Below, one piece after another: positions 27,577-36,146 of a stretch of 64,000 nt of DNA. This DNA is from Pontiella sulfatireligans (GTDB taxonomy: Bacteria; Verrucomicrobiota; Kiritimatiellia; Kiritimatiellales; Pontiellaceae), in contig NZ_CAAHFH010000002.1 of NCBI RefSeq assembly GCF_900890705.1, positions 2,091,458 to 2,155,457 of the forward strand, in the 5' to 3' direction. Numbering within the stretch: position 1 is the stretch's first letter; the number at the start of each line of letters is the position of its first letter. The notes under the pieces are model-generated. The model was not told where the DNA came from, made no database searches, and saw nothing but the letters and a program-made list of their open reading frames with translations. The position numbers and the translations under genes were made by a program.

Positions 27577-28611
27577 GTGAGTGAACAAAAATACGTGACC
27601 TTAAAGGATTTGGCCAAGGAGTGCGGCGTTACGCCCACTACCGTGTCGTTGGCGCTGCGCAACCATCCGCGCATTTCGGACGCCACCAAAGGAAAGGTGC
27701 GTGAAGCCGCAGAGCGGTTGGGCTATCGCCGCCATCCGATGCTCTCGGCGCTTATGGCGAACCTGAACCAGTCGCGCCAATCCATGGCGGCGGTTCCTTT
27801 GGCGGCGATCTATACCCACGATTTGGAAATGATTAAATCGAACAGCTATCACCTCAAGGCGTGGCAAGGCATGGACCGCCGTGCATCGGAACTGGGCTTC
27901 AAGCTGGAACGCTTCCATTTGGACCAAAAAAAGATGACCGGAAAACGTCTGACGCAGATTCTTACAACGCGCGGCATCAGCGGGGTGATTGTGCCTCCTC
28001 TTTTGAAAGCGGGCGGACACCTGAATATTGATTGGGAAGAGTTTTCGGTGATGGCCATCGGCTATTCGATGCTTAGCCCCAACATGCACCGGGTGTGTCC
28101 CGACCAATATCGCGGCATTCGACTCGCCTTGCGCGAGCTCAAGCACATGGGTTACAAACGCCCCGGACTGCTGCTGAACAAACAGAGCGACCTGCGAACG
28201 TTGCATCTGTGGAGTTCGGGTTTCTACGGTTTTGAGCATGCCCAAAAATCACGCGGCATCATTCCCGTGCTCGAATGCGACGAAGTAGATGAAAAGGCGC
28301 TTCAAAAATGGTACGAGAAATATACGCCTGATGTGATTGTCAGTTCAGACCTCAATATCATCGAACCACTCCAAAAACTGGGATTGGATTTTCCGGGAGA
28401 TGTAGGTTTGGTCACATTGTCGCGCTATGAGGCCGATGGCGGGATTGCCGGCATTGATCAAAATGCCTCAGTTCTTGGCGCGGCTGCGGTTGAGCAGCTG
28501 GTGCAGCTGATGTATTACAATGACCGCGGCGTTCCTGATATGCCGCGCGTCATCCAGATTCCCTCCACTTGGGGTGAGGGCGCTTCGATCGCGAAGCAGC
28601 CCTCTGCCTGA
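27577..28611 (+). CDS. LacI-family transcriptional regulator
   Basis: This 344-residue DNA-binding protein has the typical LacI layout. The N-terminal helix-turn-helix is 'VTLKDLAKECGVTPTTVSLALRN', the hinge region is 'ISDATKGKVREAAERLGYRRHPMLSALM', and a periplasmic-binding-protein-like effector domain follows. GTG at 27577 is preferred: it follows AAGG and puts the HTH near the N-terminus, whereas the upstream TTG at 27541 lies in repeat sequence. It ends the PL8-sulfatase-lyase-nagB operon and so is probably autoregulated through operator site 3. The effector is unknown; an unsaturated disaccharide or amino-sugar phosphate is a guess. Confidence 0.92.
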   Translation: MSEQKYVTLKDLAKECGVTPTTVSLALRNHPRISDATKGKVREAAERLGYRRHPMLSALMANLNQSRQSMAAVPLAAIYTHDLEMIKSNSYHLKAWQGMDRRASELGFKLERFHLDQKKMTGKRLTQILTTRGISGVIVPPLLKAGGHLNIDWEEFSVMAIGYSMLSPNMHRVCPDQYRGIRLALRELKHMGYKRPGLLLNKQSDLRTLHLWSSGFYGFEHAQKSRGIIPVLECDEVDEKALQKWYEKYTPDVIVSSDLNIIEPLQKLGLDFPGDVGLVTLSRYEADGGIAGIDQNASVLGAAAVEQLVQLMYYNDRGVPDMPRVIQIPSTWGEGASIAKQPSA

Positions 28612-28670
28612 TTTTCCCGAGAGACGGAGCCATTGCATGTCGATTTCCTGCCGGGGAACAAGATGGATAA

Positions 28671-28689
28671 TTCGGATCTTAATTCCGAA
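28671..28689. promoter_or_regulatory. Small palindrome upstream of the ATPase gene
   Basis: TTCGGA and TCCGAA flank a 7-base spacer, 52 bases before the ATG at 28741. A TATATT-like tract lies a little downstream. It could be a binding site or a weak hairpin; no regulator can be assigned. Confidence 0.35.
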
Positions 28690-28740
28690 ATAACCATGTT
28701 ATATTCTGGACATTAAATGATGGTGGGGCATTGTTTCGTC

Positions 28741-29895
28741 ATGATAACTCGACAGGAAGAGCTGAGGATTAGGGATAGTTTGAGCGATTTTCCGGCGGTT
28801 GGAATTCTTGGGCCGCGCCAGGTGGGTAAGACTACATTGGCCAAACAGTTGGAAACTGTATTTCCCGAGAGCGTTTATTTTGACTTCGAAAACCCCGATG
28901 TCCTGGCTCGCATGTCGAATCCTACACTTTTCCTCAGACCTCTTCAGGATCGCTTGGTGGTTTTGGATGAAGTTCAGCGGGCGCCGGAATTATTCCCGGT
29001 TCTTCGTTCGTTGATTGATGAAAACCGAATTTCAGGGCGGTTCCTCCTTTTGGGATCGGCATCTCCTGACCTTTTGAAGCAGTCATCCGAGTCGCTCGCG
29101 GGTCGGGTTAGGTATCATGAGTTGCAGCCGTTTAACCTGTTTGAACTGTCGGGGAGCGTTTCGGAGGATAGGCTTTGGTTGCGAGGAGGATTTCCCTCAT
29201 CAGTACTGGCTCATAGCGATTCGAAATCAATGGATTGGCTCGAGATGTTTATCCGCACCTTTCTGGAGCGGGATCTAAATGAACTGAATTTTTCGTTGCC
29301 GTCTGTTCAGCTTCGGCGTTTTTGGACGATGCTCGCGCATTCTCAGGGGCAGCAGTTCAATGCGAGCCGTTTTGCATTATCTTTGGGGGTTACGGATAAA
29401 ACGGTACGCCGTTGGTTGGATGTCTTTACAGACACCTTCATGGTTCGACAACTCCAGCCATGGCTTCCAAACATTGGAAAGAGGCTGATGAAAATGCCCA
29501 AAACATATGTTTCGGATAGCGGATTGGTTCATCGCCTTCTCGGGATCGACACGCAGGATCAACTCCTTTCACATCCCGTTTGCGGACATTCGTGGGAAGG
29601 GTTTGTTATTCAACAAGTTGCTGCAATGATGCCGTTTCGAACGGAGCTGTACCATTACCGCACGCGAAGCGGCGCGGAGATTGATCTGTTGTTGAAATTG
29701 CCTGGCCGCAGTCAGCTTACGGCCATTGAAATTAAACGTTCGCTGTCACCGAAGCTGGCGCGTGGCTTTTGGAACGCGATGGAGGATACAGAGTGTGATC
29801 GTGCATTCGTTATCTATCCGGGCAACGATTCATGGCCGATTGCAGAGAATGTCAACACGCTGCCGATTACAATGCTGCCGACTATTTTTGAGTGA
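28741..29895 (+). CDS. AAA-type ATPase with DUF4143 domain
   Basis: This 384-residue protein starts at the ATG of MITRQEELRIRDSL. Walker A is GPRQVGKTTLAKQL near residue 26, and Walker B is 'DRLVVLDEVQRAPELF'. The C-terminal half holds 'ETLYHYRTRSGAEIDLLL'-type residues of the DUF4143/nuclease-like domain (here ELYHYRTRSGAEIDLLLKL). This family is widespread in anaerobes. Its cellular role is unclear, and it is usually a stand-alone gene, as here. It has no evident link to glycan use. It converges on the ROK gene with a 21-base gap. Confidence 0.88.
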   Translation: MITRQEELRIRDSLSDFPAVGILGPRQVGKTTLAKQLETVFPESVYFDFENPDVLARMSNPTLFLRPLQDRLVVLDEVQRAPELFPVLRSLIDENRISGRFLLLGSASPDLLKQSSESLAGRVRYHELQPFNLFELSGSVSEDRLWLRGGFPSSVLAHSDSKSMDWLEMFIRTFLERDLNELNFSLPSVQLRRFWTMLAHSQGQQFNASRFALSLGVTDKTVRRWLDVFTDTFMVRQLQPWLPNIGKRLMKMPKTYVSDSGLVHRLLGIDTQDQLLSHPVCGHSWEGFVIQQVAAMMPFRTELYHYRTRSGAEIDLLLKLPGRSQLTAIEIKRSLSPKLARGFWNAMEDTECDRAFVIYPGNDSWPIAENVNTLPITMLPTIFE

Positions 29896-29916
29896 TGCCG
29901 GAACGCCTCGCGTGGT

Positions 29917-31320
29917 TCAAATTCTCTCCAACTGCGGCAGGCTGGCCGCTGCAACGGCCTGACCGACGCGACGGCTTTGTTCGTCGGGCACATGAAGTTC
30001 GATTTCTTGAGCAAGTTCAGGGAAGACCGTATCCAGGATTTCCTGGGTTTTTTCAATGATCACTTCGCCGCCCCGTCCGGAAGTGACGCGCCCAAGGATC
30101 AGCACATTCTTGAAGTCGTACAACTCTTTGTAGTGGGGCAGGGCATAGCCGAGATAGATGCCGATAGTGGTGAAGATGTCCAGTGCGGCGGGATCGCCCG
30201 CGTTCGCCTTCGCCTGGACGGCTTTGAGCCGTTCTGGGAAGGGCATTTCGTCGGGGAAGTCGAATCCGGCTTCGGGGGCGAGTTTGGCGACGGCCTGCTG
30301 GGAAAAATACTGCGCGCCGCAACCGATGTCGTCGGCTACAGGATCAATCGCTGCGTCGGGGTTGAAATCAACGGGGACATAGGCGAGCTCGTTGTAGTTC
30401 CCGGTGAAGAGCGAGTCGCTGTTGATAAAGCCGGAGGCTTCGCTGGAACCCATGGCAATGCCCAGCAGGGAACTCTTCTTTAGCGACATGGCTCCGGCAA
30501 GTGCGGTGACTTCTCCATCGTTCAGCACTTCGAACGGGACATTCCATTCCTTTTGCAGGTTTAGGAAGATGGGGCGGATGCGCTGGTTGAATTTTTCGGA
30601 GGGAATGTTGCGGAAGAGCGAGGCATATTTGGCCATGTTCCCGACATACGCACCAGCCGCGCTTCCTCCGATGGAGTCGACGCGGGGTAGATGTTCGGCG
30701 GCGAGTTTGAGGCCGTCGCCAATGTGCTTGTAGTAGTATTCCGGGTCGGTCTGAATGCTGGGGTTCCACGGGATCTCGGTGGTGAAGACAGCTTCTCCAT
30801 CAATGACAGCGGAGAGCTTGTAGTCGCTGGCGCCGAGATCGAACCCAATGCGGCACCCATCGAGAAACCCGCCGATGGGGATGCTCTGTTCCTTGGCGTC
30901 CGGCACGTCGCATGCATCGACGATCCGGATGTCGAAGCCGTTGTCGTATATGACATCCATGCGGTTGGTGTCGTATGCCCGTGCACCGTTGGCGGAATAG
31001 ATTTCGCGGATGGCGCTGCAGACTTGTGCCGGACCGCTCAGATAGAGGACGGATCCGCCGCGGGCCCAGAGCAGGGATTTAATCTGCCGCTCAACATAGC
31101 GGATGGTGTCGGCGTCGTGTTCAGAGCCGGGGTTGAAAATCTGAAGATCAACCCGCGCCACGCACCCGTCGGTGCGCTCCAGGGCCATGTGCATAGGGCT
31201 GGAATTATCCGCCTGCGCCACCGCGTTGCGGTAGTTGCGGTTTCCGAGGATGGCGGGGCAGAAGCTTTTGTCCAGCGGCGGTTTGGTTGCGGGTGTGATT
31301 TCCAATAGCGATTTTGTCAT
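29917..31320 (-). CDS. ROK-like sugar kinase family protein
   Basis: This 467-residue cytoplasmic protein has an actin-like ATPase fold. 'GFDLGASDYKLSAVIDGE' near residue 175 is the phosphate-1 motif of ROK/hexokinase-like proteins, 'GGSAAGAYVGN' and 'NDGEVTALAGAM' are further core motifs, and 'LGRVTSGRGGE' lies near the end. The first ~160 residues are an extra domain not found in short ROK kinases. It starts 16 bases after the PHP gene, so the two form an operon. It may phosphorylate a sugar released from the polymer, though it could also act as a regulator or a 2-keto-sugar kinase. The substrate cannot be read. Confidence 0.7.
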   Translation of the reverse strand: MTKSLLEITPATKPPLDKSFCPAILGNRNYRNAVAQADNSSPMHMALERTDGCVARVDLQIFNPGSEHDADTIRYVERQIKSLLWARGGSVLYLSGPAQVCSAIREIYSANGARAYDTNRMDVIYDNGFDIRIVDACDVPDAKEQSIPIGGFLDGCRIGFDLGASDYKLSAVIDGEAVFTTEIPWNPSIQTDPEYYYKHIGDGLKLAAEHLPRVDSIGGSAAGAYVGNMAKYASLFRNIPSEKFNQRIRPIFLNLQKEWNVPFEVLNDGEVTALAGAMSLKKSSLLGIAMGSSEASGFINSDSLFTGNYNELAYVPVDFNPDAAIDPVADDIGCGAQYFSQQAVAKLAPEAGFDFPDEMPFPERLKAVQAKANAGDPAALDIFTTIGIYLGYALPHYKELYDFKNVLILGRVTSGRGGEVIIEKTQEILDTVFPELAQEIELHVPDEQSRRVGQAVAAASLPQLERI

Positions 31321-31336
31321 GTCTCAACTCCAGAGA

Positions 31337-32872
31337 TTATTGGGCAATCCAAATGGGGCTGCTCCATGCCCACTGTTTGTTATACTGCTCGACCCGCAGG
31401 CGGTAGACATCCATGCCGTTCGGCAGCGGCTGCTTTGCAGGTGCATCTTCGATCTGGGTTTCGAATTCGTACGATTCCGGCAGGGCGGCGACGATGCGGT
31501 AGGCCGGGGTGCCGTAGCCGCCGATGTAGCCGCTTCGGGCTCCGGCAACCACCTCGCGCAGGGTGTGCTTGAAGGTTGTGCCGTTGAGCGTCAGCTCGAT
31601 TACGGCATCCGCAGGCATTTCGACTTCGAGCGAAAAGCCTTGGTTTGAGTTGGTGACCGGGGTGGGGTTTCCGACGGTTTTGCTCTTGAACTGGATGGAT
31701 TGTTCGCCGTCCTGCTTCCATTCGGAAAAGCGGAAGTCGTCTTCGTGGTCGGTGGGCGAAACCACCTCGGAACCCTTAAAGCGTGGCTCGGCTTTCAGAA
31801 TGCGGCCATCATGCAATTTGATGGAGGCATCCCAAAGCACGGTCTTGCCCCGCGAACCCCAGCCGACTTCCAGCCCGATCTTGGCGCGAACTGTTCCTGT
31901 GCCTTCGGCGATCTCGGTGGTTTTCGGCACGAAGAAGTGCTGCAGCACCTCTTCGTTTTTCAGCAGCTCGACCGTGCGGATGGCACCGCCGGCCTTGACG
32001 CTGAACTGTATGTTGCGTTTGGCGTTCGGTTCTTCGATGACATCGCCCATGAATGCGTCGTTGAGTGCGAAGTCGATTTCGACGTTGTCGCCGGTCAGCG
32101 CAACAGTGCGCCGCTGGAGGATGGCGTCCCAGATGGCGGTGCGGGTCAGCTCTTCGGCGCGGACGGAGAGGCGGCCGTGGCCGTGGCTTCCGGGGTGCGC
32201 GCTGTGGTGGTCGGTGGAGGCCATGCAGCCAACGATGCGGCCAAGTTTGAGGCCGGCGCTGTAGGTGCTGTCGTGGTCGCACGGCCCCATGGAGTGCAGG
32301 TAGGGGTAGGCGGTGTCGTCGCTCTCGCTGCAGGCGTGCATGGAGAAGAGTTCGACGACCGGGCTGAGGGGATGGTCTTTGTGCTCTTTCCAGTTGATGC
32401 CGCGGAAACCCTGCTTGTAGCCGATGTGGTGGGTGAAGGTCATGCAGGCGATGCCTTGCTCGTTAAGCTTGGCCAGTTCGTCGCGCAATTCGGGCACGGT
32501 TTGGGTTTTGAGGATGCTTCCTTTGCCGTCGCGGTACATGACCGTCTGGTCGCCCGAGTGGCAGGAGTGCTGTTCGTAACCGAGGAAGGAAACGAACCTG
32601 CCGTCTTCGTTGGCCTTGTCGGTTACGTCGACAAAGTGGTCCCAGCAGTTTTCGAGTTTCTTGAAGCCATCTTCGTGGTATTTGATCCGGCGCTCCATGC
32701 CGGCCTGTTGGCGAGGCATGTCGGGCCACAGGGCGTGGCCGGTGACGGAAAGAAAGTCCAGTTGCATCTTGGCGTTGGCGATGGAGTCCTCGACCGGGCC
32801 GTGGCCGTAGCTCGCGCCGCAATGGTTGTGGATGTCGCCATAGTAGGTGTTTAGTTTTTCATTCTTTTTCAT
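31337..32872 (-). CDS. PHP-domain / DUF3604-type metal-dependent hydrolase
   Basis: This 511-residue protein starts at the ATG of MKKNEKLNTYYGDIHNHCG, with GGAG eight bases before. 'YYGDIHNHCGASYGHG' is the first metal-binding motif of the PHP superfamily. 'FLSVTGHA', 'FVSFLGYEQH' and 'GCMASTDHHSAHPG' supply later His/Asp ligands. The C-terminal 170 residues form beta-rich domains. No signal peptide is present, so it is probably cytoplasmic. Members of this family occur in catabolic islands without a defined reaction. Its divergent position next to the symporter, with shared operators, ties it to the same substrate. Confidence 0.75.
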   Translation of the reverse strand: MKKNEKLNTYYGDIHNHCGASYGHGPVEDSIANAKMQLDFLSVTGHALWPDMPRQQAGMERRIKYHEDGFKKLENCWDHFVDVTDKANEDGRFVSFLGYEQHSCHSGDQTVMYRDGKGSILKTQTVPELRDELAKLNEQGIACMTFTHHIGYKQGFRGINWKEHKDHPLSPVVELFSMHACSESDDTAYPYLHSMGPCDHDSTYSAGLKLGRIVGCMASTDHHSAHPGSHGHGRLSVRAEELTRTAIWDAILQRRTVALTGDNVEIDFALNDAFMGDVIEEPNAKRNIQFSVKAGGAIRTVELLKNEEVLQHFFVPKTTEIAEGTGTVRAKIGLEVGWGSRGKTVLWDASIKLHDGRILKAEPRFKGSEVVSPTDHEDDFRFSEWKQDGEQSIQFKSKTVGNPTPVTNSNQGFSLEVEMPADAVIELTLNGTTFKHTLREVVAGARSGYIGGYGTPAYRIVAALPESYEFETQIEDAPAKQPLPNGMDVYRLRVEQYNKQWAWSSPIWIAQ

Positions 32873-32942
32873 TAATAAAGCTCCATTGCTTTGAATTGGC
32901 GACAACCTGAATGAAAAAGATGCACTCTGCACGCAAAACGCA

Positions 32943-32958
32943 GGTTTATCCGTAAAGC
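32943..32958 (-). promoter_or_regulatory. Operator-like palindrome, site 4 (toward the PHP gene)
   Basis: Read on the minus strand it is GCTTTACGGATAAACC, one change from the core half-sites, and it lies 70 bases before the PHP start at 32872. The inner CG keeps the same orientation toward its gene as in the other sites. Confidence 0.62.
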
Positions 32959-32964
32959 ACCCAT

Positions 32965-32980
32965 GGTTTACGGTTTAACT
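32965..32980 (+). promoter_or_regulatory. Operator-like palindrome, site 5 (toward the symporter gene)
   Basis: GGTTTACGGTTTAACT, two mismatches to site 2, 72 bases before the symporter start at 33053. With site 4 it forms a back-to-back pair only six bases apart in this divergent promoter region. Confidence 0.62.
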
Positions 32981-33052
32981 TTAGATTGCCTTTTGCCGGT
33001 GCTAGCATTCATCCACATTGTCTGCAAACGACCGGAAACTGGAGAAACGGGA

Positions 33053-34810
33053 ATGGGATCGAGTTTGGATTTAATTATTGTGGGTGTCTACATGGCGGTG
33101 CTGGTGCTCATCGGCATTGCGTTCGGCAAGTTGGTTAAAACGGGCGGCGACTATTTTAAGGCTGGCGCCAAGGGCAGTTGGTGGATGGTCGGTTCTAGCA
33201 TGTTCATGAGCGGCATCAGCGCCTACACCTTCGTTGGCAACGCCGCCGGCATCTATAAGGCGGGCTGGAGTCCATTTGCCATCTACCTCGCTAACGTGAG
33301 CGGGTTCATCCTGGCCGCTGTCTTTCTCGGGGCTTGGTATCGACAGATGCGAGTGGTCACCTATGCAGAAGTCATTAAGCAGCGCTTTGGCAAAACGTCG
33401 GAACAGATTGTTGCCCACTTGCTCGTGCTTAACGGATTTATGTGGGCGGGCATCGGCCTCTACACCTTGGCCGTATTCATCACGCCGCTGGTGCCGGGCG
33501 TTCCCGTGCAGGGGCTCATCATCGGAGTGGGCATGGTTGTTGTGGTCTACTGCACTGTTGGCGGCAACTGGGCGGTAATGGCGAACGACTTTGTTCAAGG
33601 TCTTGTGCTGATTATCGTCACCATCATTGTCACGGTGCTGTGCTTCATGAATGCGGGCGGAATTGGTGAGTTTTTCAGCGCGATCAAATCGTCATCGGCT
33701 GCGAGTGATTTGAAAATGATCACGCCGATCCCTGATGGCCAGACGTTCTGGTCGGCAAAATATGGCCTGACTTGGTTCATGGTTGCGTTCGTTGTGCAGT
33801 TTTTCAACCAGTCGAGCCTGTTCCAAGGGGTGCGCTATTTTTCGGCCAAGGATGGGCGCGAGGCGCGAAAGGCCTCCATCTTTGCAGGGGTGATGATGCT
33901 AATGGGATTGGTTGTGTTTTTCGTGCCGCCGATCTATGCGCGCATCTTTCTCGAATCAGAAGTGATGGCTATGCATGAACTCCCGGCCAAGGCGGTGGAA
34001 TATTCGTATTCCGTCACCAGTTTCCAGCTGCTGCCCAAAGGGACATTCAGCATTATGATTGTGGCCATCTTTGCCGCCGCCATTAGTTCGCTCGACACCG
34101 GCCTTAACCGCAACGCGGCGCTGATTATCCGCGATCTCTTGCCGGCACACCGCAAACTGCTGAAGATGAAGCCGATAAACCCTGACCGCGAATTGGTGCT
34201 CGGCAAAATCACCACTGTTATTGCGGGTGGTGTCGTGATCGGAGTTGCGCTGATCTATTCGACGATCGAAAGCGCCTCGATCTTTGATGTGATGCTGATG
34301 GTTGTGGCGCAGCTGATCGCCCCGCAGGTGACGCCGCTGGTGCTCTTTCTGTTCATTCGCAAGGTGCCGCGCTGGGCGATTCTTTCATCGCTGGCCGGCG
34401 GTTATATTCCATCATTGGTGTTTTGGGCCATCTCGGCCAACACCGACCTCGTTTTTTCCTACCAGCAAAAGGGATTGTGCGTTTTCATTGGCGGCGTCGT
34501 TGGCTTCCTGATTGCCCGGCTGTTCTGGAACCGTGTCAGCGATGAAGAACGCGAAGCCACGAAGACGTTTTATGAGCGCATGGAGAAGCCCATTGATTTC
34601 GAAAGCGAAGTCGGCTCAAACAGCGATGCTTTCCAGCTCATCATGATTGGCCGCTTCGCCTTGCTGCTTGGTGGACTCTTCCTGTTGCTGCTCTTCCCGG
34701 TCCACACGGTAGCGGGGCGGTGGGTAATCCTCACTATTTCCGGGTTTGTCGGCGGCATCGGTCTGTTGATGCTGCTCGCTGGAAAACGAATTCAAAAGAA
34801 GGAATCTTAG
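33053..34810 (+). CDS. Sodium:solute symporter family transporter
   Basis: This 585-residue inner-membrane protein has about 13-14 hydrophobic helices and no cleavable signal. ATG 33053 follows GGAGAAACGGGA. The N-terminus shows the family's 'GGDYFKAGAKGSWWMVGSSMFMSGISAYTFVGNAAG' pattern (helix 1-2 with the sodium-site region). The mid-protein 'AAAISSLDTGLNRNAALIIRD' stretch is the conserved helix-8 region of solute:sodium symporters. It is the only importer in the locus and is under the presumed operators, so it is the best candidate for uptake of lyase products. The HAD gene starts one base after its stop. Confidence 0.9.
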   Translation: MGSSLDLIIVGVYMAVLVLIGIAFGKLVKTGGDYFKAGAKGSWWMVGSSMFMSGISAYTFVGNAAGIYKAGWSPFAIYLANVSGFILAAVFLGAWYRQMRVVTYAEVIKQRFGKTSEQIVAHLLVLNGFMWAGIGLYTLAVFITPLVPGVPVQGLIIGVGMVVVVYCTVGGNWAVMANDFVQGLVLIIVTIIVTVLCFMNAGGIGEFFSAIKSSSAASDLKMITPIPDGQTFWSAKYGLTWFMVAFVVQFFNQSSLFQGVRYFSAKDGREARKASIFAGVMMLMGLVVFFVPPIYARIFLESEVMAMHELPAKAVEYSYSVTSFQLLPKGTFSIMIVAIFAAAISSLDTGLNRNAALIIRDLLPAHRKLLKMKPINPDRELVLGKITTVIAGGVVIGVALIYSTIESASIFDVMLMVVAQLIAPQVTPLVLFLFIRKVPRWAILSSLAGGYIPSLVFWAISANTDLVFSYQQKGLCVFIGGVVGFLIARLFWNRVSDEEREATKTFYERMEKPIDFESEVGSNSDAFQLIMIGRFALLLGGLFLLLLFPVHTVAGRWVILTISGFVGGIGLLMLLAGKRIQKKES

Positions 34811-34811
34811 A

Positions 34812-35696
34812 ATGGACTATGTTGCCCAACTTAAAACCCTCACGAAGAAGAACGATTTTTTCATCGGCTTCGATAGCGACGGCTGTGCGTTCGATACCAT
34901 GGAGCTCAAGCACAAGGAATGCTTTTGTCCAGCCATGATAAAGCACATGCGTTGCCAGCCCGTCAGCAAGGCCGCCCGCGAAGTGTGGGACTTCGTCAAT
35001 CTCTACAGCAAGACCCGCGGTTGCAACCGATTCCTGGCCATCCAATACTTCCGCGACCTGCTCAAAGAACGCAAAGATGTAAAGGCGCGCGGTTTCCAGC
35101 CTCTGGAACTCAAGGAACTCGATGCATGGATAGCGCGCGAAACCCAGCTCGGGAATCCTGCGCTCGAAGCCGAGGTGGTTGAAAACGGAAACGAAGACCT
35201 GCACATCATGCTCGACTGGAGCAAAGAGGTTAACGCCCGTGTCGAGGACATGGTTTTCGGTATGACCCCGTTCCCTGGCGTAATGGAAGTCCTCAAGGAG
35301 GGGAAGAGCAAGGCCGACATGATTGTCGTGTCCCAAACCCCGCTCGAAGCGCTTGAACGGGAATGGGAAGAAAACAATATGACGCCCTATGTTTCGCTCA
35401 TTGCAGGGCAGGAGCATGGCACCAAGGCCGAACACATTCAATTTGCCACCGAGGGCAAGGGATACGGAAAGGACCGCGTCCTCATGGTGGGCGATGCTCC
35501 AGGCGATCAAAAGGCCGCCGAAGCCAACGACGCGCTTTACTATCCCATCATTCCCGGCAAGGAGGAAACGTCTTGGCAGCGCCTGCTCACCGAAGGACTC
35601 GGAAAGTTCTTTGCCGGCACCTTTGCCGGCGACTACCAGCAGCAACTCCTCGCCGAGTTCGATGCCGCTCTTCCGGCCGAACCTCATTGGGACTAA
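34812..35696 (+). CDS. HAD-superfamily hydrolase
   Basis: This 294-residue cytoplasmic phosphatase-like protein has motif I 'FFIGFDSDGCAFDTMELKH' (the DxDG nucleophile pair), a helical cap about 30-165, motif II 'MIVVSQTPLEAL', and motifs III/IV 'KAEHIQF' and 'VLMVGDAPGDQKAAEAND'. It is a full-length member of the phosphoglycolate phosphatase-like group. It is co-transcribed with the symporter. A role in sugar-phosphate handling is an inference; the substrate is unknown. Confidence 0.85.
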   Translation: MDYVAQLKTLTKKNDFFIGFDSDGCAFDTMELKHKECFCPAMIKHMRCQPVSKAAREVWDFVNLYSKTRGCNRFLAIQYFRDLLKERKDVKARGFQPLELKELDAWIARETQLGNPALEAEVVENGNEDLHIMLDWSKEVNARVEDMVFGMTPFPGVMEVLKEGKSKADMIVVSQTPLEALEREWEENNMTPYVSLIAGQEHGTKAEHIQFATEGKGYGKDRVLMVGDAPGDQKAAEANDALYYPIIPGKEETSWQRLLTEGLGKFFAGTFAGDYQQQLLAEFDAALPAEPHWD

Positions 35697-35726
35697 TATG
35701 AAGATTTAAGGAGGCGAGTAGACTGT

Positions 35727-36014
35727 ATGCCATATTCAAAAATAAATCCGAACGACATGATTCTGCGGGACCATCTCGCATACGACCGAACCGTGTTGGC
35801 CAATGAGCGTACGTTGCTCTCATATGCACGTACCGCCATTGCGTTGTCCGCTGCGGGTGGCACGCTCGTAAAAATTTTCCCGAACGAACAGGCGCTGGTC
35901 ATTTTGGGCTTTATTCTCCTGTCACTAGGGGGGGCGGTTGCCCTTGCCGGCACATGGCGTTTTGGAGCCGTAAGAAAGAGACTGCTCCAGGTGTATGCTG
36001 AACTCGAAGAATGA
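35727..36014 (+). CDS. DUF202 small membrane protein
   Basis: This 95-residue protein carries the DUF202 pattern 'RTVLANERTLLSYARTAIALSAAGG' and then two hydrophobic helices. An AAGGAGG ribosome site lies a little further upstream than usual. It is probably an inner-membrane protein of unknown function. Confidence 0.85.
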   Translation: MPYSKINPNDMILRDHLAYDRTVLANERTLLSYARTAIALSAAGGTLVKIFPNEQALVILGFILLSLGGAVALAGTWRFGAVRKRLLQVYAELEE

Positions 36015-36038
36015 TGCCCTCCGGAAATCTCTCAACTA

Positions 36039-36094
36039 AGAGGGTGGGTCACGAGCAAAGGCAGTTCATCTGCGGGGGAGCTCGTTAGCCCTCT
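36039..36094. other. Three-tier nested hairpin
   Basis: AGAGGG/CCCTCT (36039-36044, 36089-36094), ACGAGC/GCTCGT (36051-36056, 36080-36085) and GCAG/CTGC (36061-36064, 36070-36073) are nested in order. It follows the DUF202 stop, so it could be a terminator without a T-run or a small structured RNA. The rest of 36015-36146 shows nothing else. Confidence 0.4.
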
Positions 36095-36146
36095 ATGCCG
36101 GTAAAATAGGCTCTATCCTAGTAGTAGAATTTCCCCTCTAATTAAC

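Noticed and set aside
36030..36090. Integron attC-like arrangement (CTCAAC ... GTTAGCC) near the integrase remnant
   Set aside because: The AAC and GTT ends do not pair in the predicted fold and do not fit the consensus; the remnant is not IntI-like as far as visible.
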